NCBI RefSeq assembly: GCF_963966145.1
Contig: NC_091051.1
Span: 14,942,001-15,006,000, forward strand
DNA: 64,000 nucleotides
Direction of reading: 5' to 3'
Source of the DNA: Tenebrio molitor
Taxonomy: Eukaryota > Arthropoda > Insecta > Coleoptera > Tenebrionidae
The notes beneath the pieces were generated by a model that searched no databases, was not told the origin of the DNA, and was given only the letters and a program-made list of their open reading frames with translations. This document shows, one piece after another, positions 10,570-21,665 of the stretch (its first letter is position 1; every line of letters begins with the position of its first letter). A program made the position numbers and the translations under genes.

Positions 10570-11304
10570 ATTGTTCATCTAAATTTATCCTCAAAGTAGG
10601 CGTCGAAGACTAGATTGTGAACGTACTATACGGATAAAGGATCACAGATCAGCTGTTACACCTGAATTATTCAAGTTACGCCATACGTTTTTAATGCTTT
10701 TGTTTTTCATAGCCTACTTGACCAGAAATATTTTAAAACGTACGGTATAATGAAGTCACGATTGTTAAATACGCAGCAGGCCACGACTATTTTTTGTTAA
10801 ACTGGCGTCAGATCAGTTTTTAAATATTGTTCTTGTTGTCAATTCACTCGTTAATTTAAATAATAAATAATAATCTACCCCTGGCATTCGGTTCAATCAA
10901 TTACAACCTAAAATAGATTAATTGTGACAAATCACATTATTGCCAACTAAAATAGCAGATTTTCATTGATGGTCTGAATTTGAAACACCCGTGCTTAATA
11001 GGGGTTCACCTTGAATTGTCTTACATTTGAAAAACAACACTTTTTTTACGTAAAAACACATACATGCGTATTTTCGTATAAATATTCATTTATTTTTTAG
11101 TATACCCCGTCCACTCATAGATTACTTGACATAAATGTTCCTCTACGCTACAACAAATAGATCCGTCGCGAAATTTAAAAAAATAGAAAGAGCAGGTTTA
11201 CACGTGATGTTTTATTTATTATTATTCTGCATGTTTGCACTTAGGAAAGATGAAAGAAAACTTCAGTATGGTAGGAGTAATATATGTATTAGTTTTTTTT
11301 AATA
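10570..11304. other. AT-rich intergenic stretch
   Basis: No recognisable gene or repeat. Confidence 0.5.
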
Positions 11305-11455
11305 CAGGGTATTTTACGAATGATAATGTCTCCGACGGAATTGAAAATGCAACCCACAATACATTTTCGAATTTCCGAAAAAAACTGGCTACTGAAATTA
11401 AAATATCCAGCTTTTTTTTAGAAATGTCTAAACACAAACAAGAGATTATTTAATA
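11305..11455. repeat. repeat fragment starting cagggtattttacga (copy 1)
   Basis: Follows TA and matches 21094-21235 through landmarks such as gataatg, the acccaca block, and ctggctactgaaatt followed by a poly-T. Only the left terminus is seen. A truncated TA-target element. Confidence 0.6.
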
Positions 11456-11456
11456 C

Positions 11457-12165
11457 TAGCGTTTACCCGCGGCTTCGCCCGCAAATTTCAGAATGTTTTA
11501 AAATTATGTTTCTACTTTCATGTATTGTGGATAAACGCAGTAATTTCAATATGAACTTTGTCTTTTTACGAAGAATAATTAAAACTTTATTGTAGACTAC
11601 TCTTTTCTTCGACTATATGAATAAAAAGATCAATACGATAAGAAACTAACACTATGATCACTTACCAATTCATGAAAATACGCCAACATAACACTTTTAT
11701 TTTCAGTTCCTATTGTTTGATTGTCTCGTTTGATTTCAGATACCTGCCTTTTGATTTTTCCTGTTTAAGCTATTTGAAGCTTGTTCTGCTTCAACCAAAT
11801 GTAACTATGACACCTGAACATATGCAAATGCGATTTCCAACTTGAAAAAACTTTTTTTGTGCTTAACAGGCTTAAAAATGATAATAGAGGTTGCTTTTTG
11901 TGGGTGTCAAGCGGCGAAGGTCACGATATACTAAGAGGATGAAATAGGGGTGAAGCGACTCGAAAAAACTGTCTTTTTTTCGTAACAGGGTTGAAAATGG
12001 TAGTAGGGGTTGCTTTTTGTAAAATTAAAGTAGACAGTAATTTTCTTCTTGTTTTGAAGATCAAGTGTACAAAATTTCATCAAGATCGGAGTAAAACTGT
12101 AGATTTGCATACAAAATATACAAACAAACAGACATTCAGTTTTATATATGTATATAGATTTAATG
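11457..12165 (+). mobile_element. RTE-like LINE remnant or derived retroposon
   Basis: Opens with tttacccgcggcttcgcccg, a hallmark 3'-region sequence of insect RTE-clade retroposons. It ends with a 'fragment + aaatttcatcaagatcgg + aaacaaacagac' tail typical of the same group. Two gaaaaaac..tttt..aacaggnttgaaaatg blocks repeat inside (about 11846-11900 and 11965-12015). No reverse-transcriptase frame, so non-autonomous or 5'-truncated. Confidence 0.6.
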
Positions 12166-12612
12166 CATGAACAAAAATTACCTCTGTATCATTTTCGATG
12201 TTTGTATTGTCACTCAAAGTGTTCATTATGCTAGATTTTTGAGACACGCACTCACTTCACAAATTCAAAAAAATCAACAAAAAATCGCAACGGAACAGAT
12301 CAAAACAGCAACACGATCAAAACTAATAACTTTTAAAACCAGAGAAATGCAAAACAAAGATCTAAATATGAAAAATCGGAAATCTAAATGCTTAAACCAC
12401 TGGACAGCACTGACAATTTCAAATTTGAAATGTCATATAATTTATTTTTCGCGTGGGTTTCATAACAACCAATGAGAATGAGTGGCGCGAATATTTCAAG
12501 ATATTACCAACACAATTTATGATGCTTTGTTAATATTTTAATGTTATGGTTTGGGGATTTTGTTATCTAAGGATTTAAAAAAAAAAATGCATTCTATCAG
12601 TGGACGTAGTTT
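12166..12612. other. AT-rich intergenic stretch
   Basis: A 102-codon open frame starts at 12167, but its composition is low-complexity (K/N/Q-rich) and it matches nothing I recognise. I treat it as chance. Confidence 0.4.
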
Positions 12613-12929
12613 AACACGATATTGTTTCTGTTTGTCATAGATACACGTTATAAAAAACAATTCATAACTCCCTTAGGATATTACATTTTTTTTTCGCCCT
12701 CCACAATGTTTACAACAAACTCATCAGAACCAAACTATAGCAACCAAATATTCACGCAATCTTCCCTGGAAAATATTTTTAAGAAAGTTTTAACTTTTAA
12801 GTACAAACACTAAAAAATAAAATATTGTATGCACCACGGGAGATATTCATGTTTTTCTCCTAGGTCGACTTATAACCACGTCAACCTCAGGGAAAAAATC
12901 ATGTTCATATCACCCTTAATGCATAAATA

Positions 12930-14360
12930 CCGAGTGACTATAAATGATTGAAGGAAAATAGTGGATTGGCAACATTGATGGAGTTGGTAGTCCAAATCTT
13001 CTCGTGCATCATCTGACAATCGCTTCTATTTAGGTTAGGTTAAGTCACGAAGTACATTGGCGTTGAAAAAAAGATTACAAAACAATCAACAAACTTTACT
13101 AGATATTACAAAATACAGCTAAAGAAGATGTTCAAAGTGTTGACCACCTTGCTGTAAGCAAAGTTGAACTCTGTTTGATAAATTAGTGAAAACATTAATT
13201 AACATTTCAGACCCCACATTTCCTATTGCTTCTTCAATCGCATGCTGCAATTCTTCCAAATTGTTAATAGGATTGCGAAACACAACATTCTTTAGATATG
13301 GAAACAAAAAGAATTCCAGTGGGGTCATGTCAGGTGACCTACTTGGCCACAAACCTGAGCTAATTAAACGTCCTGGGAAAAACTCTTCTAAATAATTTAT
13401 TGTGGCCCGTGCAGTATGTGCAGTGGCAGAGTCTTGCTGATAATAGCCGTTTGTTAGTTCGATGTCGCCAAGTTGATTTAAAAATGGGTCTACAAGAAGC
13501 CTTCGGTATCTTTCCGCATTAATTGTTTCGTGAAAAAATATCGGCCCAATAATTCGCCTTCGCGACATTGCAACCCATACGCCGATTTTAAGTGGGTGCA
13601 GTGGCACTTGAATTATATTATGTGGATTGTGATCAGACCATGTTCTGTAATTTTGTAATTTTGCTGGTCAACATTATGAAGCAAATTGTTGTTATACCAA
13701 TTACAAAACTGGATTCTTTGGAGGTAATCAGGAGGGTGAAGTTGTTGGACCATTGTAAATTTGTATGGGCGTAAATGCAAGGATTTTTTCAGGATCTTTC
13801 TAGAGGATTCATAACAAAGTCCTGAAAAGAGGGAAAATGTAGGAAATGTTAAGAGAACAGGTCATTTGTCAATGGGAACCTATTTGTTGGGATAAACGAC
13901 GTATCGAAATGTGAGGATGTTCCTCAACAATTACTTCAACATTTTGCACAACATCAGGTGTAGCAACAGTGGGACGACCAGTAGATTTGCCTTTTCCCAC
14001 ATTACCAGTACTTACAAAGCGTTCAACTATTCGCCCACAGTGTTGTGCAAAATTAGGATATTCGATTTGTTCTTCAGGATAGGTTTCAACAAATTGTTCA
14101 TAAGCTGACTGCTGTGAATACAGCCAATGGCCATTTTCATTTTGCAATCCACTGCGAAAATAGGCCATTACAATAAATGTGTTGTGCTCTATTGTAAAAA
14201 CCATTTTTTAAATAAAGTTCGAAACTGTCGATTTAGATCTTTTTGACGTTTGTTTCAATTTTGAAAGTTGCGTGTGTCATACCAACGATGTTGCCAACTA
14301 AAGATTTCAAATGTGTCGCCAACATAACAAAATAATTTTCAATCATTTATAGTCACTCGG
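12930..14360 (-). mobile_element. 1431-bp mariner/Tc1-type transposon
   Basis: Ends are inverted repeats of about 25 bp beginning ccgagtgactataaatgatt, flanked by TA (12928-12929 and 14361-14362). The transposase lies on the minus strand. Copy 1 of the host repeat supplies the empty site with a single TA, which confirms the boundaries. Confidence 0.9.
13119..14204 (-). pseudogene. mariner/Tc1-superfamily transposase, broken
   Basis: Starts at an ATG at 14204 with an N-terminal helix-turn-helix region (111 codons, to 13869, including YPNFAQHCGRIVERF and KGKSTGRPTVATP). The middle shifts frame (WYNNN segment near 13690). The C-terminal half (13607-13119) has the second catalytic Asp in YYQQDSATAH and a PDMTPLEFFLF motif. 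The segment that should hold the first catalytic Asp seems deleted near 13650. Frameshifts plus this loss make it inactive. In this family the protein would cut and rejoin the element at TA sites. Confidence 0.85.
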
Positions 14361-14467
14361 TATCTATTTTATACAATGAATTGAGTTATGACTCAGATTA
14401 TTTTGTTATTGATTTCTCACTTGTGATACAAAAATCAACATGAATATTTTACATAATTTGGTTTATA

Positions 14468-14972
14468 CAAGGTGTCCCAAAAATGGCGTACAAACTACTT
14501 ACTACCTTATCGAGGATGTTTAAATGTACATGAAAAAAATTTAGAAAAAATGTTTCCGACAAAAAAATCAATTATTTTTATTATTATTATTAACGAGAAT
14601 ACAATGTAAACAAAGATATATTTATACATCATTACCTTGCAATATTACCGTAGAGGATTTAAAATATTTTTTTCGATTTCCAAAGCTTCTAAATTCTCTG
14701 TTATGCAGGATTAGATATTGGTAGTGAGTGATCTTATACTTTGTGATAATATGTACGATTATTAATATATTAATTATATATATTAATTATTGTAGCTGTC
14801 ATGACAATTTCATACATATATTTCAAAATAATTGATCTGTTAATTGCCACTTTCAAAGACCGCCAAATCAGCAAATAAGTCCAATAGAATTTTTTTAACA
14901 TTTTTCTGGCGTTTATGGTAATCTCTTCTACACCGTAGTGCACCGTTAGTACGCCATTTTTGGGACAATCTG
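14468..14972. mobile_element. 505-bp MITE, caaggtgtcccaaaaatggcg ends
   Basis: Left terminus caaggtgtcccaaaaatggc; the right terminus is its inverse with small changes. Flanked by TA (14466-14467, 14973-14974). Non-coding AT-rich interior. Confidence 0.8.
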
Positions 14973-15063
14973 TATAAACATTTTGGGTATAATGATTGCA
15001 AGTTTAGTGATAATGTGATGACTGATAAGTTACTTAAAATAGAAATAATCATAGTAAAAATAG

Positions 15064-15195
15064 TAGATTATGCAACGATGGAGTGAAGTGCATGATTTTA
15101 TCCGAGGTGCAATTTGTAGCCCGAGGGTTCTACAAAGCACTGAGGATAAAAATCATTCACTCCTGAGGAGCATATACTATTTTTTGCACGACCCA
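15064..15195. repeat. hairpin element h5
   Basis: Imperfect foldback: gtgaagtgcatgattttatcc pairs with ggataaaaatcattcactc, and outer blocks (tagtagattatgca / tatactattttttgca) also correspond. The centre reads ccgaggtgcaatttgtagcc then cgagg. Confidence 0.45.
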
Positions 15196-15284
15196 ACGAT
15201 TTTAATTGAAAAAAGCCGAACATTTGTAAATTATTTTTAACTGTTAGGTTAAGTTTAAGTGTCATGTTGACAGTTAAATAGAAT

Positions 15285-15380
15285 ATTTCAAACCAAGGTA
15301 AGAAAGTGATTTCTTGCAGACCGCAGGCAAAGATTATAAACCGAGCCGTAGGCGAGGTTTGTAAGTGCCTAAGGCCATGA
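15285..15380. repeat. hairpin element h3, truncated copy of h2
   Basis: Nearly identical to 9747-9838 (caaggtaagaaagtg, ttcttgcagaccgc, aaaccgagccgtaggcgag) but stops at gtgcctaaggcc and lacks the second arm. Confidence 0.7.
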
Positions 15381-15626
15381 AACTCTAAATTTTGATTATT
15401 TATTTTTTTCTATAACAATGGAACTTTTTAACAAAGCTCTGTTTCTATCACAACAGAAAATTTTCGCCCTTACCCATAGGCGGATATATACTTTGATGGT
15501 TAATTTATTCCAAATTTTAAATCAATTTGTATTGCTTTTTCGTAAAAATATTATAGAGAAAAGTTCCATGATTTGGCGCGTTCTTCCACTAGTTAAAATT
15601 AACACACGTATTTCAGAAACACCCTG
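15381..15626. repeat. truncated MITE ending acaccctg|TA
   Basis: The right end (tttcagaaacaccctg followed by TA at 15627) is typical of TA-target MITEs with cagggtgt termini. No left terminus is visible; it begins where h3 breaks off. Confidence 0.4.
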
Positions 15627-16274
15627 TATACAGTTTACACGAAAGATGTACGGTTCTCCTAAACAGGTGAAAAATGATGAAATAAATCTTAAAAGAGGAT
15701 AAAACAGTAAAAAAGAATCTAACCTGGATTAATTAGCAGCTCTTGCCATATTTATTTTGCTTATGTCGATGTTCAAAATACGTTCAGATGAGAAATATAT
15801 ACAGTGCTAAGTAAACAAAACGATCAATACCACGCAATAATGGAATTATCACACAGGCATAAATTGTTAAATGTAGTTTCGGTGGAAAGTTGTTAGTTTT
15901 CAATTATTTTTGAATCATACAAATTGTGTTTTTTAATTTCAAAAATTATGTGAAAGAGTAAATACAAACATTTCTTTGTTAGTTTAAGTTATCATGATGG
16001 CAAAATTGTTTTTGGAACAATTTAATCGCAATTCGGACTTGTTCAAATAATCCATAACAATGACTAAACCTTTTAAACTTATCTACATCTGATAATGAAT
16101 TGAATAAATGTTGTAGGTACTTCTCATGGACGTTTTATCAGACAGACATAAACTGATACAGTGTGAATTGAGTTCGTTCTTCCCAAAATTAAAAGTAAGT
16201 ACAAAAATTTCCAGTTGTCTTTAGTTGACGCGTTGAAATTTAAAAGTTAAATTGTCTCCTAGATCGGAAAAATC
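15627..16274. other. upstream region of gene B
   Basis: AT-rich, no gene or recognisable repeat. A promoter for gene B should lie within the last 200 bp or so, but I see no TATA/initiator pair as clear as those of genes A and D. Confidence 0.5.
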
Positions 16275-17939
16275 ATGGCAATAATTACGGAAAGTTTTAT
16301 CTATAACAGCGTGGCTGTTCTTGCAACGCTGGTCGTCGGAATTGTGGTTTTCTTAAAATGGAGATTAACCTACTGGACCAGAGTAGGACTACCGACCTTG
16401 AACCCCGTGATTCTATTTGGAGACACAAAAGACTTCCTACTGGGACGTCGCACTGTCGGTGAACAATTCCAAGATTTTTACAATGAATTCAAATCCAAAG
16501 GTGTCCGACACGGTGGCATTTACATGGGTCCAAGTCCGTTTTATGTTCCAGTGGATCCTGAGATCGTAAAATGCATCATGCAAACGGACTTCCAACATTT
16601 TGTAAACCACGGTAACTACATAGACGAGAAGAGCGATCCTCTAAGCGGACACTTGTTCAACTTGGAGGACGCCAAATGGAGAAACATGAGAGTCAAGTTG
16701 ACACCGACATTCACCTCCGGTAAAATGAAGATGATGTTCCAAACTTTGGCCGACTGTTCCGTCGGTCTCGGCGACATTATGGACGGTGCAGCTTCGAACC
16801 ATGCCCCTGTTGATATTAAAGACGTCTTGGGTCGCTTCACTACGGACATCATAGGCTCGGTTGCCTTCGGCTTGGAATGCAACAGTCTGAAGAACCCAGA
16901 TGCGGTATTCAGAAAATACGGCAAAAAAGTTTTCGAAATCGGCTTCACCGACAGAATTAAGCTACTGTTACTATTCGTAGTACCGCACCCCATTTTGAGA
17001 GTATTCAAATACAAATTCAACAAATCTGATGTCGAACGATTTTTCATGAAAGCGATCCGCGATACCGTCGAGTACAGAGAAAAAAATAACCTCTATCGGA
17101 AGGACTTCATGCACTTGCTGTTGCAACTGAAGAATCGCGGTACCGTCACAGACGACGAGAAGATAAAAGACGATAACGGAAAAACCGGCGAACACTCTCT
17201 CACGATGAACGAACTTGCAGCGCAAGCTTTCGTTTTCTTCTTGGCCGGTTTTGAAACTTCATCAACGACGATGACCTTTGCGTTGTACGAACTGGCCACA
17301 AACCCCCACGTGCAAGAGAAATTAAGAGAGGAAATCAACACTGTCTTGGTGAAACATGATGACAAATTGACTTATGACGGAATGATGGAAATGACTTACA
17401 TGGAAAAAGTACTGCACGGTAAGTGTTTCCAACTTTATCACCACGAATAACAAAAAAAAAAAATTGTCCAACAGAAACTCTACGAAAGTATCCGCCTGTA
17501 CCTAATCTAACCCGAGAGTGTACCAAAGATTATACCATTTCCGGCACAAATATCACACTAAAGCGTGGAGATAAAGTGGGTATTCCAGCTCTAGGGTTGC
17601 ATAAAGATCCTGAATATTATCCGGATCCGGAAAAGTTCGATCCTGAACGGTTTTCGGAAGAAAACAAAAAAACAAGGCCGGCATTTACCTGGATTCCCTT
17701 TGGAGAAGGACCAAGATTGTGTATTGGTAAGTTTTAGTTTCTTGGTCGTCCTTCGCTTACCTTCCCTTTCAGGACTGCGTTTTGGAATGCTGCAAAGTAA
17801 AGTAGGTTTGACTGTTCTTTTGAAAAATTTTAAAATCAAGTTGAGCAAAAGAACGAAGCTTCCGTTGCAACTAGATAAAGCCGCCTTCGTTACGTCTGCA
17901 GAGGGTGGAATATGGTTAGATGTGGAAAAATTGGAGTAA
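16275..17939 (+). CDS. CYP6-family cytochrome P450, gene B (3 exons, 520 aa)
   Basis: Exons 16275-17418, 17475-17726 and 17773-17939 (introns 56 and 46 nt, GT/AG, phase 1), giving 520 residues with exon lengths identical to gene A. N-terminal anchor (about 9-27), hinge LPTLNPVILFG, WRNMR at helix C, AGFETSSTTMTF in the I helix, ETLRKYPP (ExxR), FDPERF and FGEGPRLCIG with Cys464. Structurally intact, with no unusual residues in the motifs. By family, an ER-bound monooxygenase that probably acts on xenobiotics. Intervening transposons separate it from A. Poly(A) signal AATAAA at 18059. Confidence 0.95.
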
Positions 17940-18058
17940 AGCAGTCATCCGAGCTAACGTTTATTATTTTTAATAATTTCTGTGAAACATACTAACATAT
18001 AAAACAAAACGTGCTTTTCCAATGCGTTTCAATATTTTTTATACACTAACTGTTTGTA

Positions 18059-18064
18059 AATAAA
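18059..18064 (+). terminator. poly(A) signal of gene B
   Basis: AATAAA 120 nt after the stop codon of gene B. Confidence 0.6.
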
Positions 18065-18174
18065 ATTATACTTTATTATCGTAAGAAACACCAGTTGATA
18101 AACCAATCATGGTTTATAGATCCTAACCACAATAATTAAAACAGTTTCCTTTAAGTAAAAAAAAATCCTATCTA

Positions 18175-18445
18175 CAGTATGTCCCCGGATTGAGTTTACA
18201 AGAGGAAAAAAATTTTTAGTTTTGATTTTACGTTTGTGAATTTTGTAGGAACAATTTTCAACGATTATAAATCTTTCCGTAATTTTTTAATGTCCAAACT
18301 GACCGCGCCTGCAACGTTCGCGAACGTTTTGCACGACACGGCGTGGATCGGCGCGCTTGATCTGTACCCGCCTTTACACGGTAAAGTGACCATGTTGGAT
18401 TTGTGTAATAAAAATGTCTTAAAGTTAAATAAATGGTGATCAGTG
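18175..18445. repeat. TA-target element fragment (cagtatgtccccggattgag)
   Basis: Begins right after TA at 18173-18174 and shares about 65 bp with the inverted copy ending at 1827. A GC-richer core (18300-18370, tcgcgaacg palindrome) carries a 67-codon open frame of unknown meaning. The right end is not identified. Confidence 0.45.
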
Positions 18446-18914
18446 AAGCATTACGTCGTTCAATTTTAAAGTTAATAACATTTTCGCCGAACGTATTTTT
18501 TCACTTTCACGTTGTTGATAGATCATGCAAGTTGCACTTACAAAACGTTGCCTGATTTCCACAGAAAATACGAGTGCATACGAAACAATGCTGGACTTGG
18601 TCATTATTGAATAACGTCTTAATATTACCTACATGGCTTTAACTCCTTATCTTAGTCAGTATTTTATTTCGTCCGAATAAACATTCTGTGAAAAATTCAA
18701 TGAAATCGGTCAACTCCTTCAGTGTGTTCAGATTTTAATACAACGCAGTATACATACTTCAATTATCAAATGATGACAATCGAAAATCACATACCAGTAT
18801 CTACAACTGAGTGTTTTGCCGTTTGCAGTTAATGCAATGAGTTCACACTTTAGTCTTAGCAAGATGAATCGCGAAATAATATCATTTTATAGATACCACC
18901 GTTCAAAATGGACG
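18446..18914. other. intergenic stretch with an RTE-like tail
   Basis: Around 18650-18770, the order ttctgtgaaaaattcaatga, aatcggtcaactcc, aatacaacgcagtatacata resembles the 3' tail of an RTE-type retroposon. The rest is unrecognised. Confidence 0.35.
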
Positions 18915-18916
18915 TA

Positions 18917-19310
18917 CACTTGCTTTCAAAACTTTCCCGTACACCTATTTTTCGCTGTATTAAATCAGGGTAGTAATTAATCAACTCTGTCATTTAAACT
19001 TTTGAAAAGTCAAAATGCCTCGACTGACAGAGCAAGACAAAGTTTTGATGCTTTCCAAATTAGAAGAGGAGTGGTCCATAAGAAAGGTTGCTACTCATAA
19101 TAGGCTAAATAAAGGCACTGTTCTCCAAGTAAAGAAGAGGTGGGAACAAGAAGGGACCGTGAGTAGAAAGACGACCGATCATAATTTTTTTAGTTGCTGT
19201 CAATGTCATCTTTAACCTAATCTAAAAATTACCCGTTTATACTGCTTAAATTTTGCAAAATCGTTGTTACTTGATTTTGAATGAGTACGCGATAGTTTTG
19301 AAAGCAAGTG
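18917..19310 (+). mobile_element. 394-bp deletion derivative of a Tc1/mariner element
   Basis: Inverted ends cacttgctttcaaaact (18917, and inverted ending at 19310) flanked by TA on both sides. Inside, 19015-19170 encodes an N-terminal helix-turn-helix (MPRLTEQDKVLMLSK, IRKVATHNRLNKGTVLQV, KKRWEQEGTV) as in Tc1/mariner transposases, and the catalytic part is deleted. Internal deletion derivatives like this are how MITEs arise. It sits about 130 bp upstream of pseudogene E. Confidence 0.85.
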
Positions 19311-19312
19311 TA

Positions 19313-19441
19313 CCTATCATCTTGCTGTAGCATTTATGTTTACATTGCATGACTGTATTTTTTTTACAATATGTATACAATAACAGCACTGGCACTTTGT
19401 TATTAGCAACATAAATCCTCGACGGTCATTAAAAAATTATC
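19313..19441 (+). promoter_or_regulatory. relic promoter/leader of pseudogene E
   Basis: The block gcatttatgtttacattgca (19329) recurs at 22521 and, more diverged, at about 24336 before gene C. It is therefore an ancestral leader block of this P450 subgroup. Confidence 0.5.
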
Positions 19442-20236
19442 ATGAATATGCCCTATATTCATTCTGGATCATCTCGATGTTTTGGAGATAGTGGTGGCGA
19501 ATGTGATTGTAGTGGAGGCTTTTCTGAAATGGAAATTCTCCTACTGGAACAGACTTCTATAAACCCAACGATACCCTTCGGCGATGAAAAAAAATTAATC
19601 GTCAGAGAATATAACATCGGCGAAAAATTCGAAGAATTTTACGAAAACTTCAAAGCTCGAGGTCTAAAACATGGAGGAGTTCACGTGGGGGTCAAGCCCT
19701 TTTACATCCCCATCGACCCGGAACTCGTCAAGCACATACTGCTCAAAGATCCACTTACCGAACTCATCCTGAGCATGGAAGACAACCGATGGAAAAATAC
19801 GAGAGCCAAATTGACACCAACATTTACTCCTGGAAAAATAAAATGATGTTCGAGACCTTGGCCAAGTGCAGCGTCGGTTTGAAAACACTAATGGATGAAT
19901 CGGCCACGAATCGCAGCTCCATCGACATCAAAGAGATTCTGGCTCGTTTCACAACGGACATAATCGGTTCGGTTGCATTCGGTCTCGACTGTAACAGTCT
20001 CAAGGATCCGGATGCATTATTCAGAAAATACGGAAAGAAAATCTTTGCAGCGACCTCTTTGGAAAGGGTGAAGCTTGTAGTGCAATTCGGTGTACCACAT
20101 AGCGTGTTGAAAATGTTTAAATTTAAAGTGACCAATCCTGATGTTGAAAAATGTTTCATGAAAGCGGTCAAAGACACCGTTGATCACAGAGAGAAAAATA
20201 ATATTTACAGAAAAGACTTTATGCAACTACTTATAC
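19442..20236 (+). pseudogene. CYP6-type P450 pseudogene E, truncated
   Basis: Closest to gene C. The ATG at 19442 is kept but the anchor region is frameshifted (anchor readable in another frame, 19470-19550). PTIPFGDEKKL onward is normal, a deletion of about 16 codons removes the HFVNHG block (19750), and a 1-nt loss near 19838 shifts frame again at KMMFETL. Exon 1 then reads well to KNNIYRKDFMQLL-equivalent codons and stops at 20236, where transposon sequence begins. The I helix, ExxR and heme region are absent. Confidence 0.9.
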
Positions 20237-20694
20237 CGTATGTTCGCAAAATTTTATCTATAAAAATGGTTTTCACTCCTGAACAAAAGATATTCATGAT
20301 GAATCTTATTTTCGCAATGGTCATACAGTTCACACATTTCGAGGAAGTGGTCGAGATAAGATTCGTACTGAGGAAAATATTAAGACTGTCCAACGTCAAA
20401 TGGAAGACGAACTTCAATTATCTCTCTGTCGCAGCAGAGCTATCAGTGTCAACTTGTCAAAGAATTGTTCTAAAGGATGTTAGTTATTCAGTAACAGCTG
20501 AACGATACGGGAACAACAATTCTTGAGGTTTTCATCAACCAATTCTTGGGTATTTTCAACAAGACGGGGCTACAGCACGGGAGACTCTACGTTATTTGTG
20601 GCAATTTTTTGACGATAGGTTGATCAATCGAGATCTCTGGCCTGCACATACACCGCTTGATTATTACCCGTTACTTCATTTAAAAAAACATTAA

Positions 20695-21478
20695 GGCCGG
20701 TATTGATAGTCGGCAACTCAAGTCCAACTTGGGTAAGTTGTACTCAAGTCCTGAGTTTTGCTCAAGTCTAGATTCATTATTTCGGCCAAACTCGTAAAAG
20801 TTAGACTTGAGTCTTACTCCAGTTTCGTTTGAGTCGAGTTGCTATGGTTATACCATACACCTTGTGACAGCTTGTTTTGAATTCTTTGCAAAATGAAAAT
20901 CCCGTACAGTTTAACGGAGAAAATTCTGTTGGCCTCTCTCATACACGATATGGAAGAGACAATAGAAAATATAAAAACAGATACAGTTTCGGTAGAACGG
21001 AAAAATAGTGTTTAGGAAAGGCTTAACACCCAGTATAATAGCTACAGTACGCACGGCCCAGCAATTGAAAAAATTGTGAACCAATATGCAATACAGGGTA
21101 TTTCACGAGTGATAATGAGCCTAACGGAATAAAAATGAGACCCACACTACATTTCCGAAAAAAGCTGGCTACTGAAATTTAAATGTCCGGCTTTTTTTGA
21201 AAACAATCTTCCATCCTGGGATAAATAAGTATTTAATGCTTACATCTAAAATTCAAATCTGAACATTAGTGCCTACCCATATACTCGTAATTGAAACGAA
21301 ACGAAAAACAGGAAAACAGCAACTGTCAGCAAGACTTGAGTCTGCCTAACCCCTAACTTGGGCTTGAGTCAAACTTGAGTGCTCATCAATGCTCAAGTAT
21401 TGTTTATAAAACACAAATCGGAACTCAAGTCTGTCTCAAGATTGAGTCTAACTTAAGTTTGGACTATAAATACCGGCC
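20695..21478 (+). mobile_element. 784-bp PIF/Harbinger-type non-autonomous element
   Basis: Ends ggccggtattgatag and the inverse of ggccggtatttatag, flanked by the 3-bp duplication TAA (20692-20694, 21479-21481), as expected for PIF/Harbinger. Subterminal regions carry many ctcaagtc/gacttgag motifs in both orientations. From 20893 (ATG) a Myb/SANT-like frame (SLTEKILLASLI, then ERLNTQYNSY) is broken by a TAG at about 21013. It is a relic of the DNA-binding partner gene. Confidence 0.8.
21094..21235. repeat. repeat fragment starting cagggtatttcacga (copy 2)
   Basis: Follows TA (21092-21093) and is collinear with 11305-11455. Inserted inside the Harbinger element, so it is the youngest layer of this nest. 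Confidence 0.6.
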
Positions 21479-21665
21479 TAAGTATATTCAAAGAACCTGT
21501 CCACACAATTGATGATTTGAAAAGCAGAATTAAGGAAGAATGCGAGCGAGTAACCCCTTAGGCATTGGTGCGTGTTTTTGAGAACATGAAGAGGCGTTTT
21601 ACAATTTGCATCGAAAACATATTTTTGTTCGACACTGTCAGAATTTGAAAATTTTCTCCCGTGTG

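Larger units (their letters stand above)
12613..14393. repeat. duplicated segment, copy 2 (interrupted by mariner)
   Basis: Collinear with copy 1 at 9578-10440. It lacks the 540-bp insertion of copy 1 but is itself broken at 12928 by the 12930-14360 transposon, after which the repeat resumes (tatctattttatacaatgaa). Confidence 0.75.
20237..21665 (+). pseudogene. mariner-like transposase remnant, split by a Harbinger element
   Basis: Fragments in order: FTPEQKIF and a scrap of the HTH (20270-20420), catalytic-domain pieces with FQQDGATA and LRYLWQFFDDRLINRDLWP (20560-20645), PLDYYP (about 20655), then a 784-bp interruption, then FKEPVHTIDDLKSRIKEECERV (21485-21560) and VRVFENMKRRF (21570-21600). 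Several stops and frameshifts. It appears to have truncated pseudogene E. Its own TIRs were not identified. Confidence 0.75.

Noticed and set aside
12167..12475. 102-codon open frame
   Set aside because: Low-complexity K/N/Q-rich translation of AT-rich DNA, no homology recognised.
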